A DNA stretch of 64,000 nucleotides from Phycisphaerales bacterium (GCA_020852515.1 JADZAS010000025.1:62001-126000), one strand, 5' to 3'; counted from the first letter of the stretch, positions 52,808 to 61,794 are shown. Numbers and translations are program-made. The notes: generated by a model not told the origin, from the sequence alone.

Positions 52808-53761
52808 ATGGAGATGATGCGTCGCCCGGAAGTTGCGTCCCCAGCCTCGCCGCGCCGTCGGCGCGCCGTGTCGCCGCGCCTGGTCGGCGCCGCCTGTCTT
52901 GCCGCCGTGGCGACCGTCACCTGGCTCGCCGGCGCTTCGTACTCGCAGTCGAGCGGGCGAAGCGCGCCGCCTCTGTTCGAGGGATACCGGCCCGAAGGCT
53001 ACCCCGCGATCTCCACGCCCAGCCGCACCATTACTCTGGCCTTCACCCAGTCGGGGACTGTCGAGCGCATTCCCGTCGTCGAGAGCCAGGTCGTAGCGCC
53101 CGGCGATGTGATCGCACAACTTGATGACGAGGTGCAGCGACTGCAGGTGCAGGCCCAGCGCCTGACTGCGGAAGACAATTCCGCCGTGGCCGCCGCCGAA
53201 CGCCAAGCGGAACTGGCGCTGTACGACCTCGAAAACGTGAAGGAACTGACGGCACTGGACTCGGCCGCTCCCCGCGAACTCAAGCGAGCCGAGGCTGAGT
53301 ACGCGCTGCGGCAGATCGACGTCCAGGCCGCCAAGCGCAACCACGCCCAGGCGGGGATCATCCTCGAGCGCGAGACGGCCGCGCTCAACGACATGACGCT
53401 GCGCAGCCCGATACACGGGATCGTGGCGCGTGTGGCCGCGCAGGAAGGCGAGACGCTTGAGGGCCTTGAGCCTGTGGCCCACGTCGTGTCGATCGATCCG
53501 CTGTGGATGGATGTCTCCGTGCCGGTGCGGCTTGGTCTGCTCGTCGAGCCGGGCAGCATCGCGGACATTCACTGGCGCGACGTGCCCGGCGACATGCGCT
53601 TCGAGGGGCGCGTGCTGTGGGTCTCGACGGTGGCCGACGCCGCATCGAGTTCGATCGTCGCGCGGGTCGAAATCGACAATCCCAATCGTCTGCCGGCCGG
53701 TCTGCACGCCCTGGTGCAGTTTCCAGAGGCTCAGGACGCCCTGCTTCGATTGAATCCGTAA
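52808..53761 (+). CDS. HlyD/AcrA-type membrane-fusion (periplasmic adaptor) protein
   Basis: The 317-residue protein has an N-terminal membrane anchor (about 20-42), half a lipoyl domain (T-L-A-F-T-Q-S-G-T-V-E-R-I, V-V-A-P-G-D-V-I-A-Q-L-D-D), a coiled-coil hairpin (about 110-185), the second lipoyl half (L-R-S-P-I-H-G-I-V-A-R-V) and a beta-barrel (D-P-L-W-M-D-V-S-V-P-V). This is the RND/ABC adaptor fold that bridges inner- and outer-membrane components, but no RND pump, ABC transporter or TolC is encoded nearby. ATG 52808 has AAGGAG seven bases upstream. It is the first gene of the five-gene operon. Confidence 0.85.
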   Translation: MEMMRRPEVASPASPRRRRAVSPRLVGAACLAAVATVTWLAGASYSQSSGRSAPPLFEGYRPEGYPAISTPSRTITLAFTQSGTVERIPVVESQVVAPGDVIAQLDDEVQRLQVQAQRLTAEDNSAVAAAERQAELALYDLENVKELTALDSAAPRELKRAEAEYALRQIDVQAAKRNHAQAGIILERETAALNDMTLRSPIHGIVARVAAQEGETLEGLEPVAHVVSIDPLWMDVSVPVRLGLLVEPGSIADIHWRDVPGDMRFEGRVLWVSTVADAASSSIVARVEIDNPNRLPAGLHALVQFPEAQDALLRLNP

Positions 53762-53807
53762 CGCTCACCTACCATTGACCTGCGAACCACCAACGAAAGG
53801 ACACGAA

Positions 53808-54158
53808 GTGGCAGAACAGAAACCGCAATTGACCGAGACGCAGACCGGCCCCGAAGGACAGCGCCGCGAAGTGACGCTGCGCATCGACGAGTCGGACATG
53901 AGTTCGGCGTATTCCAACACGTTCCGCACCGACGGCTCAGCCGAGGAAGTGATCCTCGACTTCGGCCTCAATCGCATGGTGCCGGGCCGGCAGAATGAGA
54001 TGGTCTTCAAGGTGCGCAACCAGGTCATTCTCAACTGGCGCAACACCAAGCGCCTCGCGCTCACGCTGGCCAACATCGTGCGCCAGCACGAGGAGCGCTT
54101 CGGCGAAATCGACATCAAGCAGGGTCAGGCGCAGCCGCAGTCGGGCCAGCAGGGCTGA
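53808..54158 (+). CDS. DUF3467 protein
   Basis: A 116-residue soluble protein. The DUF3467 core is clear: Y-S-N-T-F-R-T-D-G-S-A-E-E-V-I-L-D-F-G-L-N at about 37-57 and V-I-L-N-W-R-N-T-K-R-L-A-L-T-L near 75-89, then F-G-E-I-D-I and a Gln-rich tail. The family has no assigned function. GTG 53808 with AAAGGA upstream is preferred over ATG 53775. Position two in the operon, between two adaptor-type proteins, suggests a cytoplasmic accessory of the system. Confidence 0.8.
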   Translation: MAEQKPQLTETQTGPEGQRREVTLRIDESDMSSAYSNTFRTDGSAEEVILDFGLNRMVPGRQNEMVFKVRNQVILNWRNTKRLALTLANIVRQHEERFGEIDIKQGQAQPQSGQQG

Positions 54159-54199
54159 ATCGCGCCGAGCACCTCGGCGCCTGAAGCAGAGGTCTTCAC

Positions 54200-56083
54200 A
54201 TGGACGAACAGGTCGTCTCCATTTCCGCATCGACCTCCGCCGAGGTGGAGGGTTCGGGGCCGCTGCGCCCCGGCCATGGCGTTGATGCGTTTTTGAGCGA
54301 CCTGATCAAGCGCCAATGCGGGCTTGTCCAGGCGGTCGCCGGCGTCGTTCTGCTTCGACCGACGCGCGAGCAACCTTCCGGCGCGACGATTCGGCACGAG
54401 GTGGACGGGCGCTTCAACATCACGCCGCGCCACTACCGACGCCTGACCGAGCTGGCCACGCGCGCCGCGCAGCAGAGCAGGCCGCTCATCGACCACATCG
54501 CCGCGGATACCGGCCTGCTCTCGGCCGCGCCCGAGTACCGCGTGCTGGCGGCGCCGCTCATGCTCGCGGGCCGGCCGCACGGCGCCTCGGTCTGCATTGT
54601 GCCGGATCGATCCGAGCGCGAACTTGAGGAGAGCCTCAAGCGGCTCGAACTGAGCACCATCGCCTTCGAGGCGTTTCTCTGGCGCCAGCAGGCGTTCATC
54701 GAGGCGGAGTCGAAGATCCAGTTGCGTGAAGCGCTCGACCTGCTCGACAAGTCCAACCAGGGGCACGACACGAGCGAAATGGCGGCGATGTTCTGCAACG
54801 AACTGCAGCGCCGCTTCGGCTGCACGCGCGTCTCCATAGGGCTCATTCACGGCCATGCCGTGCGCGTCGTCGCCATCGGCGGGAGCGAACACCTCGACAA
54901 GCGCAGCGAACTGGCCGAGGCGCTCGAAGCCGTGATGGAAGAGTGCGCCGACCAGGACACCGAAATCCGCTATCCGCAGCCTCCCGACGCCGACGCGTCG
55001 GAGCGGCGCGTGGTCCGCGCGCACGCCTCGCTGAGCGAACGCTACGGCCCGTGCTCGATTGCCAGTTTCCCGCTGCGGATTGAAGATGGCCTGATCGGCG
55101 TGGTCGTGATGGAGCGCGATCCGAGCGATCCGTTCAATGATTCGACGCTGCGCCTGCTGCGCCTGATTGCCGAGTACATCGGGCCCACCGTTTGGACGCG
55201 GCGCATGGCCGACCGCGGCGTGCTCGCCGTGAGCCGTGACCGCGCCATCGATCTTTCCGAGACGCTCGTCGGGCCGCAGAAGACCGGGCCGAAGGTGTTT
55301 GCGCTGGTGGCGCTGCTCGTGCTGGCGATATCGTTGCTCGTCCCGGTGCGCGACCGGGCGGTGGGCACCGGCCGCGTCGAGGCCGACCTGCGCCGCGAGA
55401 TCGCCGTGCCCTACGCCGGGCGGCTCGAGGAGGTTTTTGTAACTCCCGGCGATCGCGTCGAGGCCGGCGTGACGCCGCTGTTCCGGCTCGACACGCGCGA
55501 GGCGAAACTGCAGCTGCAATCGACCATCGGCGAGGTGCAGCGTCTGCGCACGCAGGCGGATGATGCGCGCTACCGCGGCAAGATGGCCGAGGCGGCTCAG
55601 TTTGATGCGCGAATCCTCGCCGCCCAGGCCGACATCGATCTCTACCGATACCAGATCGACAGCGCCACCGTCGTCGCGCCCATCAGCGGCATCGTCACCG
55701 TCGGCGACCTGACGGACCGGCTCGGGCAGATCGTGCAGCCGGAGCGGCCGATCATGGAAGTCGCCCAACTCGATTCAATCACCGCCGTGGCGATGATTCC
55801 CGAGAGCGGCATTGCGCGGGTGGCCGTCGGTCAGCGCGGCGCGCTGGCGATTACGGCCCGGCCCGGCGACAAAGTGGGATTCGAGGTGGTGCGGATCACG
55901 CCTGCCGCCGAGATGTTCGAGCAGAAGAACGTCTACCGCGTCGAAGTCGAACTCATCGACCACCCCGAGTGGCTCCGGCCCGGCATGGAAGGCCAGGCGA
56001 AGATCTGGGGCCAGCGAACCAACCTCTTCACGATCTACACCCGGCCGCTGTTTGATGCGCTGCGTCTGCGCTGGTGGTGGTGA
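54200..56083 (+). CDS. GAF-domain / HlyD-type adaptor fusion protein
   Basis: The 627-residue protein has an N-terminal cytoplasmic half with one GAF-like region (about 30-160) and a clearer GAF domain (about 185-335: F-C-N-E-L-Q-R-R-F-G-C, G-L-I-H-G, S-I-A-S-F-P-L). A single membrane segment follows at about 367-386 (VFALVALLVLAISLLVPV), then an extracytoplasmic HlyD-like part with V-P-Y-A-G-R-L-E-E-V-F-V-T-P-G-D-R-V, a short coiled coil, V-V-A-P-I-S-G-I-V and a barrel. Ligand sensing or protein binding inside could thus be coupled to an adaptor outside. An AGAGG site precedes the ATG; the next gene is 58 bases away. Confidence 0.8.
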   Translation: MDEQVVSISASTSAEVEGSGPLRPGHGVDAFLSDLIKRQCGLVQAVAGVVLLRPTREQPSGATIRHEVDGRFNITPRHYRRLTELATRAAQQSRPLIDHIAADTGLLSAAPEYRVLAAPLMLAGRPHGASVCIVPDRSERELEESLKRLELSTIAFEAFLWRQQAFIEAESKIQLREALDLLDKSNQGHDTSEMAAMFCNELQRRFGCTRVSIGLIHGHAVRVVAIGGSEHLDKRSELAEALEAVMEECADQDTEIRYPQPPDADASERRVVRAHASLSERYGPCSIASFPLRIEDGLIGVVVMERDPSDPFNDSTLRLLRLIAEYIGPTVWTRRMADRGVLAVSRDRAIDLSETLVGPQKTGPKVFALVALLVLAISLLVPVRDRAVGTGRVEADLRREIAVPYAGRLEEVFVTPGDRVEAGVTPLFRLDTREAKLQLQSTIGEVQRLRTQADDARYRGKMAEAAQFDARILAAQADIDLYRYQIDSATVVAPISGIVTVGDLTDRLGQIVQPERPIMEVAQLDSITAVAMIPESGIARVAVGQRGALAITARPGDKVGFEVVRITPAAEMFEQKNVYRVEVELIDHPEWLRPGMEGQAKIWGQRTNLFTIYTRPLFDALRLRWWW

Positions 56084-56141
56084 ACCGGCCGCCGCAACGG
56101 AGGCCCGGCCGATCGTGATGAACTGCATACGTTGAGCGACC

Positions 56142-58367
56142 ATGGCTGAGATCAGCAGGACATTCAGCGAACTCTGGTACCGCGTGGCGGACTTTCGTCC
56201 TCGCCTCAGCGCCCATCTTGTGGTGCGCCGGCACACGTACCGCAGCCAGACCTGGTTCGTGCTGGGCGATCCCACGAGCACCAAGTTCTACCGCTTCAAC
56301 GCCGCCGCCTACCGGTTCCTCGGCCTGCTCGACGGCCAGCGGACCGTGCAGGAAGCGTGGGACGTCTGCAACGCGCAGCTCGGCGATGACGCGCCGACGC
56401 AGCGCGACTGCCTCGACCTGCTCGCCCAACTCCAGATGTACGGCCTGCTCCGCAACGACCTGCCCGTGGATGTGCAGCGCCTGCGCGAACGCATCGTGCA
56501 GATTCGCGAGCAGCGCTACCAGGAACTCACGGGCAAGTACCTCTTCTGGACGGTGCCGCTGTTCAACCCTGAGAGATTCCTCGCGAAGTTCGCCAACGTC
56601 GCGCGCGTGGTGTTCGGCAGATGGGGCTTTGCGGCGCTTGGCATCCTGCTGCTGCTGGCGATCCGCGCCGTCGTGCCGCGCTGGGAGGAGCTGACGGGTT
56701 CGCTTAACAGCGTCATCGCCATCGACAACCTCTTCTGGCTCTCGTTCACGTTCCTCGTGCTCAAGGCGATCCACGAACTGGGCCACGGCTTTGCCTGCAA
56801 GGCCTATGGCGGGCGGGTGACGGAAATCGGCATCATGTTCATGATCGTGCTGCCGATTCCTTACTGCGACGCAACGACCAGTTGGGCGTTCGCCAACAAG
56901 TGGCACCGCATCCTGGTGAGCAGCGCCGGCGTCATGTCCGAACTCGCCGTCGCGTCGATTGCGGCGATGATCTGGGCCGCGACTGATGCCGGCTTCGTCC
57001 ACACGCTGGCGTACAACGTCATGTTTGTCGCGTCCGTCGCCACGGTGGTGTTCAACATCAATCCACTGCTGCGCTACGACGGCTATTACATCCTGGCGGA
57101 TCTGACCGAGATACCCAACCTCGCCACGCGCTCGCAAGAACTGCTCAAGTGGATGACGCGGCGCTATCTCTTCGGCGTCAAGGGCGAACCGTGCCCGCCG
57201 CTGCACGACCGCACCGAGGGCGCGATCATGGTCACGCACGCCGCTCTCGCGTTTCCCTACCGGCTGGTGGTGATGGTCTCTATCGTGGCATTCGTGGCCC
57301 AGAAGTACTTTGTCTTCGGCCTGCTGCTGGCGCTGTTCGGCACGATCATGTGGCTGGCCGCGCCGATCGTCAAGGGACTCAGTTACGTCCTTTCCGAGCC
57401 GACACTGCAGGTGGTGCGCGTCCGGGCGGTGGCGGTGTCGTTCGGACTGGTGTTGGCGGCCGTCGCGTTCGTGGGGCTGGCGCCGATGCCGGCGCGCGTG
57501 GCGGCCCTGGGCGTCGTCGAGCCGCTGGATCGCAAGACCTACCGGGTCCCGCACGAGGGGTTCCTCGATCAATTCTTCGCCGTAAACGGGCAGCGCATCG
57601 CCGCGGCCGAACCGCTGTTTGCCATGTCCAATCCCGAGATGGAGCAGCAGCACAAGCGAGCCGTGGCCGGCGTGGAACTCGAGCGGCTGCGCCGCGACGC
57701 CGGCTACGCCAGCAGCGCCGCCGAGGGGCAGGTCGGCGAGTCGCTCTACCACGACGCAGTCGATCGACTCGACGCCATCGAAGAAGCAATGAGCGAGATG
57801 TACGTCGAGGCGCCCTTTGACGGCTACGTCATCGCGCCGGACCTCGATACGCGCGTCGGCTCCTACTTCAAGGCCGGAGACACGCTGCTGCTGCTCGCCA
57901 CGCTGGACGACATGGTCATTCGCGCCTACGTGGACGATCGTGACTTTGCCTGGCTCTTTCCCGACGGACTCACGGAGGGCGCGACGGCGTCCGTGCGGGT
58001 CAAGGGGCGCCTCTATGACTCGCCCGACCAAGTCGTCGAGTTTGACATCGACGTGCAGCGCTCGGGGTACACCGGCGAGCGCAGCCTGCCGTTCCAGTCG
58101 CTCGGGCTGAACGTGAGCGGCGGCGGCATCGCGGTGGATCCGACGGACAACCAGGGCCAGCGCACGCTCAGCCCTCAATGGCTGGTGACGCTCCGCCCGC
58201 GCACGCCGCTGGTCGAGCGCGGCTCGGGTGAGGTCGAGCCAGGCAACGCCATGGCGGCCCTGCCGGGCACCCGGGCGCGCATCCGCTTCAGCCGGCCCGC
58301 CGAACCGCTCCTGACCCAGTGGGTGCGCCGTCTGCGCCAGGCGCTCACGCGGAGGTTTGAGATCTGA
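56142..58367 (+). CDS. PqqD-like / M50 site-2 protease / HlyD multidomain membrane protein
   Basis: The 741-residue protein has an N-terminal PqqD-like winged-helix domain (about 20-110: L-V-V-R-R-H-T-Y-R-S, F-Y-R-F-N-A-A-A-Y-R-F-L, L-L-A-Q-L-Q-M-Y-G-L-L). An intramembrane M50 metalloprotease core follows, with HELGHGF near 210-216 and N-P-L-L-R-Y-D-G near 306-313, about six to eight membrane segments up to residue ~450, and a C-terminal lipoyl/HlyD-like region (V-P-H-E-G-F-L-D-Q-F-F-A-V, Y-V-E-A-P-F-D-G-Y-V). All zinc ligands look intact. The domain order is typical of planctomycete and proteobacterial 'M50-HlyD' proteins of unknown role. Its last base is shared with the SecA start. Confidence 0.85.
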   Translation: MAEISRTFSELWYRVADFRPRLSAHLVVRRHTYRSQTWFVLGDPTSTKFYRFNAAAYRFLGLLDGQRTVQEAWDVCNAQLGDDAPTQRDCLDLLAQLQMYGLLRNDLPVDVQRLRERIVQIREQRYQELTGKYLFWTVPLFNPERFLAKFANVARVVFGRWGFAALGILLLLAIRAVVPRWEELTGSLNSVIAIDNLFWLSFTFLVLKAIHELGHGFACKAYGGRVTEIGIMFMIVLPIPYCDATTSWAFANKWHRILVSSAGVMSELAVASIAAMIWAATDAGFVHTLAYNVMFVASVATVVFNINPLLRYDGYYILADLTEIPNLATRSQELLKWMTRRYLFGVKGEPCPPLHDRTEGAIMVTHAALAFPYRLVVMVSIVAFVAQKYFVFGLLLALFGTIMWLAAPIVKGLSYVLSEPTLQVVRVRAVAVSFGLVLAAVAFVGLAPMPARVAALGVVEPLDRKTYRVPHEGFLDQFFAVNGQRIAAAEPLFAMSNPEMEQQHKRAVAGVELERLRRDAGYASSAAEGQVGESLYHDAVDRLDAIEEAMSEMYVEAPFDGYVIAPDLDTRVGSYFKAGDTLLLLATLDDMVIRAYVDDRDFAWLFPDGLTEGATASVRVKGRLYDSPDQVVEFDIDVQRSGYTGERSLPFQSLGLNVSGGGIAVDPTDNQGQRTLSPQWLVTLRPRTPLVERGSGEVEPGNAMAALPGTRARIRFSRPAEPLLTQWVRRLRQALTRRFEI

Positions 58368-60433
58368 TGGCCGTGCGCGCCAAGGCTCATTCCGACGGCG
58401 GCGATGGCCCCGGTGGCGCCACATCCGCCGCGGCCGTTGCCCTCGAGCCGGCCAGCACGCAGCGCCTCTGGCGGCCGTTCTCGTATCGCCCCAGGCGGCC
58501 GCGCGAACTCAAGGAACTCGATCGCTACAACGAGTCGATGCTCGGGGCCGTGCAGCGCCTGTACTGGGCGCACCGCCGGCTCCGTGCCTCGGCCGAGCGC
58601 GTCGTGCGCCTCAGCGACGCCATGATGCGACTGTCCGAAGCGGTGTTCGATGACGAGATCGAACAGGCGCGCGAGATGGCGCGGCGGGGCCGGCGCGATC
58701 ACGAATCGCGCACCCATGCGTTTGCGGTCGTGCGCGAAGCCGTCCGCCGAACCACCGGCCTGCGCCTCTTCGCCGAGCAGGTCATGGGCGCGTGGGTGAT
58801 GGAGGATGGCTGCCTGGCGGAAATGGCTACTGGCGAAGGCAAGACGATCACCGCTTGCCTCACCGCGGCCGTACAGGGCTGGATGGGCTACGGCGCCCAC
58901 GTCGTCACGGTCAACGACTACCTCGCCCGTCGTGATGCCGAACTCAACGGTCCGGTGTATCGGCGCCTGGGCCTGAGCGTGGGCATCGTGCAGGACTCAA
59001 GCCAGCCGCCCGAGCGGCTCGAGGCCTACTCGCGCGACATCACGTACATCACCGACCAGCAACTCATCTTCGATTACCTGCGCGACAAACTGCACGCGCC
59101 GCTCCAGCCGCGCGTCTCGTCGCTGCTGCTCGATGAAGTGACGGATACGGCAATGGCGGGGCGGCGCGAGCTGTGGACCAGCCGCATTGTGCAGCGCGGG
59201 CTGTACGCCGCAACGATCGACGAAGCCGACAGCGTCCTCATCGACCAGGCAACGACGCCGGCGATCATCGGTTCGGAGGGTGGCGAAGACAAGGCGGCGC
59301 AGTATTACTTTACCGCCGCCGAACTTGCGGCGTCGCTGCGCGGCGGCGAGCACTACGTCGTCGATGTGCCCCAGCACCGCGTGGACCTGACCGAGGAGGG
59401 ACTCGAGCGGCTCAAGACCGTATCCGATGCACTGCCGCCCTTCTGGGCCGGGCCGCGCCGGCGCGCCGAACTCGTCACTCAGGCGCTGGTGGCCAAGGAA
59501 CTCTTCCACAACGAAGATCACTACATCGTCCGCGACGGCGACGTGCACATCGTCGATCCGCAGACGGGGCGCATTCTCGACGGCCGGCAGTGGCAACTCG
59601 GCCTGCACCAGGCTGTTCAGGCCAAAGAGGGGCTCACTGTCACTGGCGCACGCGAGACGATGGCGCGCATCAGTTACCAGCGCTTCTTTCAGATGTACCG
59701 CCGGCTCAGCGGCATGACCGGCACGGCGTGGGAAGTCCGCAAGGAGATGTGGAGCATCTACCGCCTGCCTGTCGTGCGCATCCCGACGCACAAACCGATG
59801 ATCCGCAAACAAGCGCGCGACCGCGTCTATCTCGATCGCGCCGCCAAGTTTGAGGCCGTGGCCGATCGCGTGGCTGAGTTGCACCGGCAGGGGCGGCCGG
59901 TGCTCGTCGGCACGCGCAGCGTCGATGCGAGCGAAGCGATGGACCGACTGCTCGAGGAGCGGAACATTCCGCATCGCGTGCTCAACGCCGTGCGCCACGA
60001 ACAGGAAGCAGCGATCGTTGCGGCGGCCGGCAAGCCGGGTTCGGTCACCGTCGCGACGAACATGGCCGGACGCGGCACGGACATCATCCTCGGCCCGGGC
60101 GTGGCGGAAAAAGGCGGCCTGGTTGTGATCGCGACCGAGCGCCATGAGTCGCGCCGCATTGACCGGCAACTTTTCGGTCGCGCCGGCCGCCAGGGCGATC
60201 CCGGTCTGGCGGAGGTTTATAAGTCGTTCGACGACGCCTTGATTAAGCAGAGCGGCATCAAGCCTCTGGCGCGGCTGCTGCGCCGCTCGGCGCTGGCCCG
60301 GCGCCTCGGCCTGGAGCGATTCCTGTGGTGGCACGCTCAGCGAGCCGCCTCGCGCCGCCAGTCGCTGAGCCGCCAGATGATCGCCAAGAGCGATCTGTGG
60401 TTCGACCGGGCCTTGTATTTCGAGAACCGGTAG
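58367..60433 (+). CDS. Short SecA-like ATPase (accessory SecA)
   Basis: The 688-residue DEAD-type translocase motor has Walker A M-A-T-G-E-G-K-T near 153-160, V-T-V-N-D-Y-L-A-R-R-D-A-E, I-F-D-Y-L-R-D, a Walker B-like L-L-L-D-E-V, I-D-E-A-D-S-V-L-I-D with the protein-crosslinking region following, R-L-S-G-M-T-G-T-A, V-G-T-R-S-V and N-M-A-G-R-G-T-D-I-I-L-G, then Q-L-F-G-R-A-G-R-Q-G-D. It stops soon after the second helicase domain, so most of the helical wing/scaffold and the C-terminal zinc (SEC-C) tail of ~850-900-residue SecA are missing. It is probably not the housekeeping SecA. It overlaps the M50 gene by one base, implying coupled synthesis. Confidence 0.85.
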   Translation: MAVRAKAHSDGGDGPGGATSAAAVALEPASTQRLWRPFSYRPRRPRELKELDRYNESMLGAVQRLYWAHRRLRASAERVVRLSDAMMRLSEAVFDDEIEQAREMARRGRRDHESRTHAFAVVREAVRRTTGLRLFAEQVMGAWVMEDGCLAEMATGEGKTITACLTAAVQGWMGYGAHVVTVNDYLARRDAELNGPVYRRLGLSVGIVQDSSQPPERLEAYSRDITYITDQQLIFDYLRDKLHAPLQPRVSSLLLDEVTDTAMAGRRELWTSRIVQRGLYAATIDEADSVLIDQATTPAIIGSEGGEDKAAQYYFTAAELAASLRGGEHYVVDVPQHRVDLTEEGLERLKTVSDALPPFWAGPRRRAELVTQALVAKELFHNEDHYIVRDGDVHIVDPQTGRILDGRQWQLGLHQAVQAKEGLTVTGARETMARISYQRFFQMYRRLSGMTGTAWEVRKEMWSIYRLPVVRIPTHKPMIRKQARDRVYLDRAAKFEAVADRVAELHRQGRPVLVGTRSVDASEAMDRLLEERNIPHRVLNAVRHEQEAAIVAAAGKPGSVTVATNMAGRGTDIILGPGVAEKGGLVVIATERHESRRIDRQLFGRAGRQGDPGLAEVYKSFDDALIKQSGIKPLARLLRRSALARRLGLERFLWWHAQRAASRRQSLSRQMIAKSDLWFDRALYFENR

Positions 60434-60435
60434 AC

Positions 60436-61680
60436 TCAGTTCCGCGCTGTGCCCGCGTGCTCCTGCACGTACTTGAGAATGTCGCCCTTGAGCGCGTGGC
60501 CGTTGCCGGCGTAGATGATTTTGCCTTGCCGATCAATGAGGACGCAGAAGGGGATGCCCTGCACGCCATAGGTCTGTGTCACCGCGCCTGCTGCGTCGTG
60601 CACCTTGATCCACGAGCACTCGCCGCGCGTGTGATTGCCGCCGCGGATGACCGGCTCGTCTTTCGCTTCCGCCCAGGCGAGTTGCATCTGGGCCGTTTCG
60701 CCGCGCCAGTTCGTGCCGACGCCGAGGATGACCAGGTCCTTGTCCTTGAAGTCGCGGTGGAGATCGACCAGAAATGAGTCCATCAGGCTCACGCACGGCC
60801 CGCACCACGTGGCCCAGAAGTCCAGGAGGACGATCTTGCCGCGCAGGTCTTCCAGTTTCACTTCCTTGCCCGTGTGGATGTCATTGAGCCCGAAGACCGG
60901 AGCGATCTTGCCCGGGGCGATTTCACCGGCGCCTGCAAGGGCCTCGGCGCGGCTGCGCAACTGCATCTGCGCGCGCAGGACGTTGGCCGACTGCACGCCC
61001 AGCGCCTGAGCCTGCTCGACGAGCGTGCCGGCCTCCTTGAGATTCGCGTCGCCGCCTTGCTCGATGAGAAGCATCGCCTTGGCGCCGAGCGCATCGGCGC
61101 GGAGGTCGGCGGCGTCGCCCGCCAGCGTCAGCGCCTGTTCGATGGTCGCCAGACGCTGCTCCATGCTCTGGCCTTCGATGCCGGTGCGCACCAGCAGCAG
61201 CCTGACCTGCCTCGTCTGCGCCGATGCGATGGCGCGATCGATCTCCTTCAACGCGCCCTCGGCGCCGTGCACTTTGACTGCAGCCAGGGTCCGCATGTTT
61301 AGCGCGCGATCAAATTCGGCCGGCGTCAGCACATCCGCGTCCAGCCAGCGATCCACCGTATCGATGACCCTCTGCGGCGCATCCATGCGCGCCAGGCACG
61401 AGAGAAGCGTCGATCGAGCCATGACCGCCTTGTCGCCGCGCGGAAATGCGTCGCCGTATCTGGCGCACGCATCGGCGTAGGCGCTGAGAAGCTCGGGCGG
61501 AGACGTGCCGCCGCGCGGCGTGGCGTCAACCAGAGCCTGACGCGCTGCATCCATTGCCGAGACGAGTGAGTCCTGCGACGCCGGGGGCTCGTTGCTCTGC
61601 GCCAGGGCGACAGGCGCGTGCAATGCTGCAACCAGAGCGACGCATGCGGCCGACGCTCGCCAGAGACTCAGTGCATTCAT
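60436..61680 (-). CDS. TlpA-like thioredoxin-domain protein, exported
   Basis: The 414-residue protein has a signal peptide (AACVALVAALHAPVALAQ), a helical TPR-like domain of about 250 residues, and a C-terminal TlpA/ResA thioredoxin domain (about 275-414) with the active site F-W-A-T-W-C-G-P-C near 312 and a cis-Pro region (G-V-Q-G-I-P-F). It should act as an extracytoplasmic thiol-disulfide oxidoreductase. AGGAG precedes ATG 61680. It ends two bases from the SecA stop (convergent), so it is not part of that operon, though it could help fold its clients. Confidence 0.87.
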   Translation of the reverse strand: MNALSLWRASAACVALVAALHAPVALAQSNEPPASQDSLVSAMDAARQALVDATPRGGTSPPELLSAYADACARYGDAFPRGDKAVMARSTLLSCLARMDAPQRVIDTVDRWLDADVLTPAEFDRALNMRTLAAVKVHGAEGALKEIDRAIASAQTRQVRLLLVRTGIEGQSMEQRLATIEQALTLAGDAADLRADALGAKAMLLIEQGGDANLKEAGTLVEQAQALGVQSANVLRAQMQLRSRAEALAGAGEIAPGKIAPVFGLNDIHTGKEVKLEDLRGKIVLLDFWATWCGPCVSLMDSFLVDLHRDFKDKDLVILGVGTNWRGETAQMQLAWAEAKDEPVIRGGNHTRGECSWIKVHDAAGAVTQTYGVQGIPFCVLIDRQGKIIYAGNGHALKGDILKYVQEHAGTARN

Positions 61681-61794
61681 TTCAGTTCTCCTGAAGAGGG
61701 AGAGGCGACGATAGAGCTGCGCCTTCCCCGGCACGGAGTGCCGAGGCTTTGCCTTGCCTCGTTGCCTTGGTCCCTGGTTGGCTGCCGCCTTCGC

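Noticed and set aside
52808-53761. An RND or ABC efflux pump operon
   Set aside because: The adaptor would suggest one, but none of the following genes is an RND pump, ABC ATPase or outer-membrane channel.
56028-58424. A 798-codon open frame on the minus strand
   Set aside because: It is the antisense shadow of the M50/HlyD gene; its translation is arginine- and histidine-rich with no known motif.
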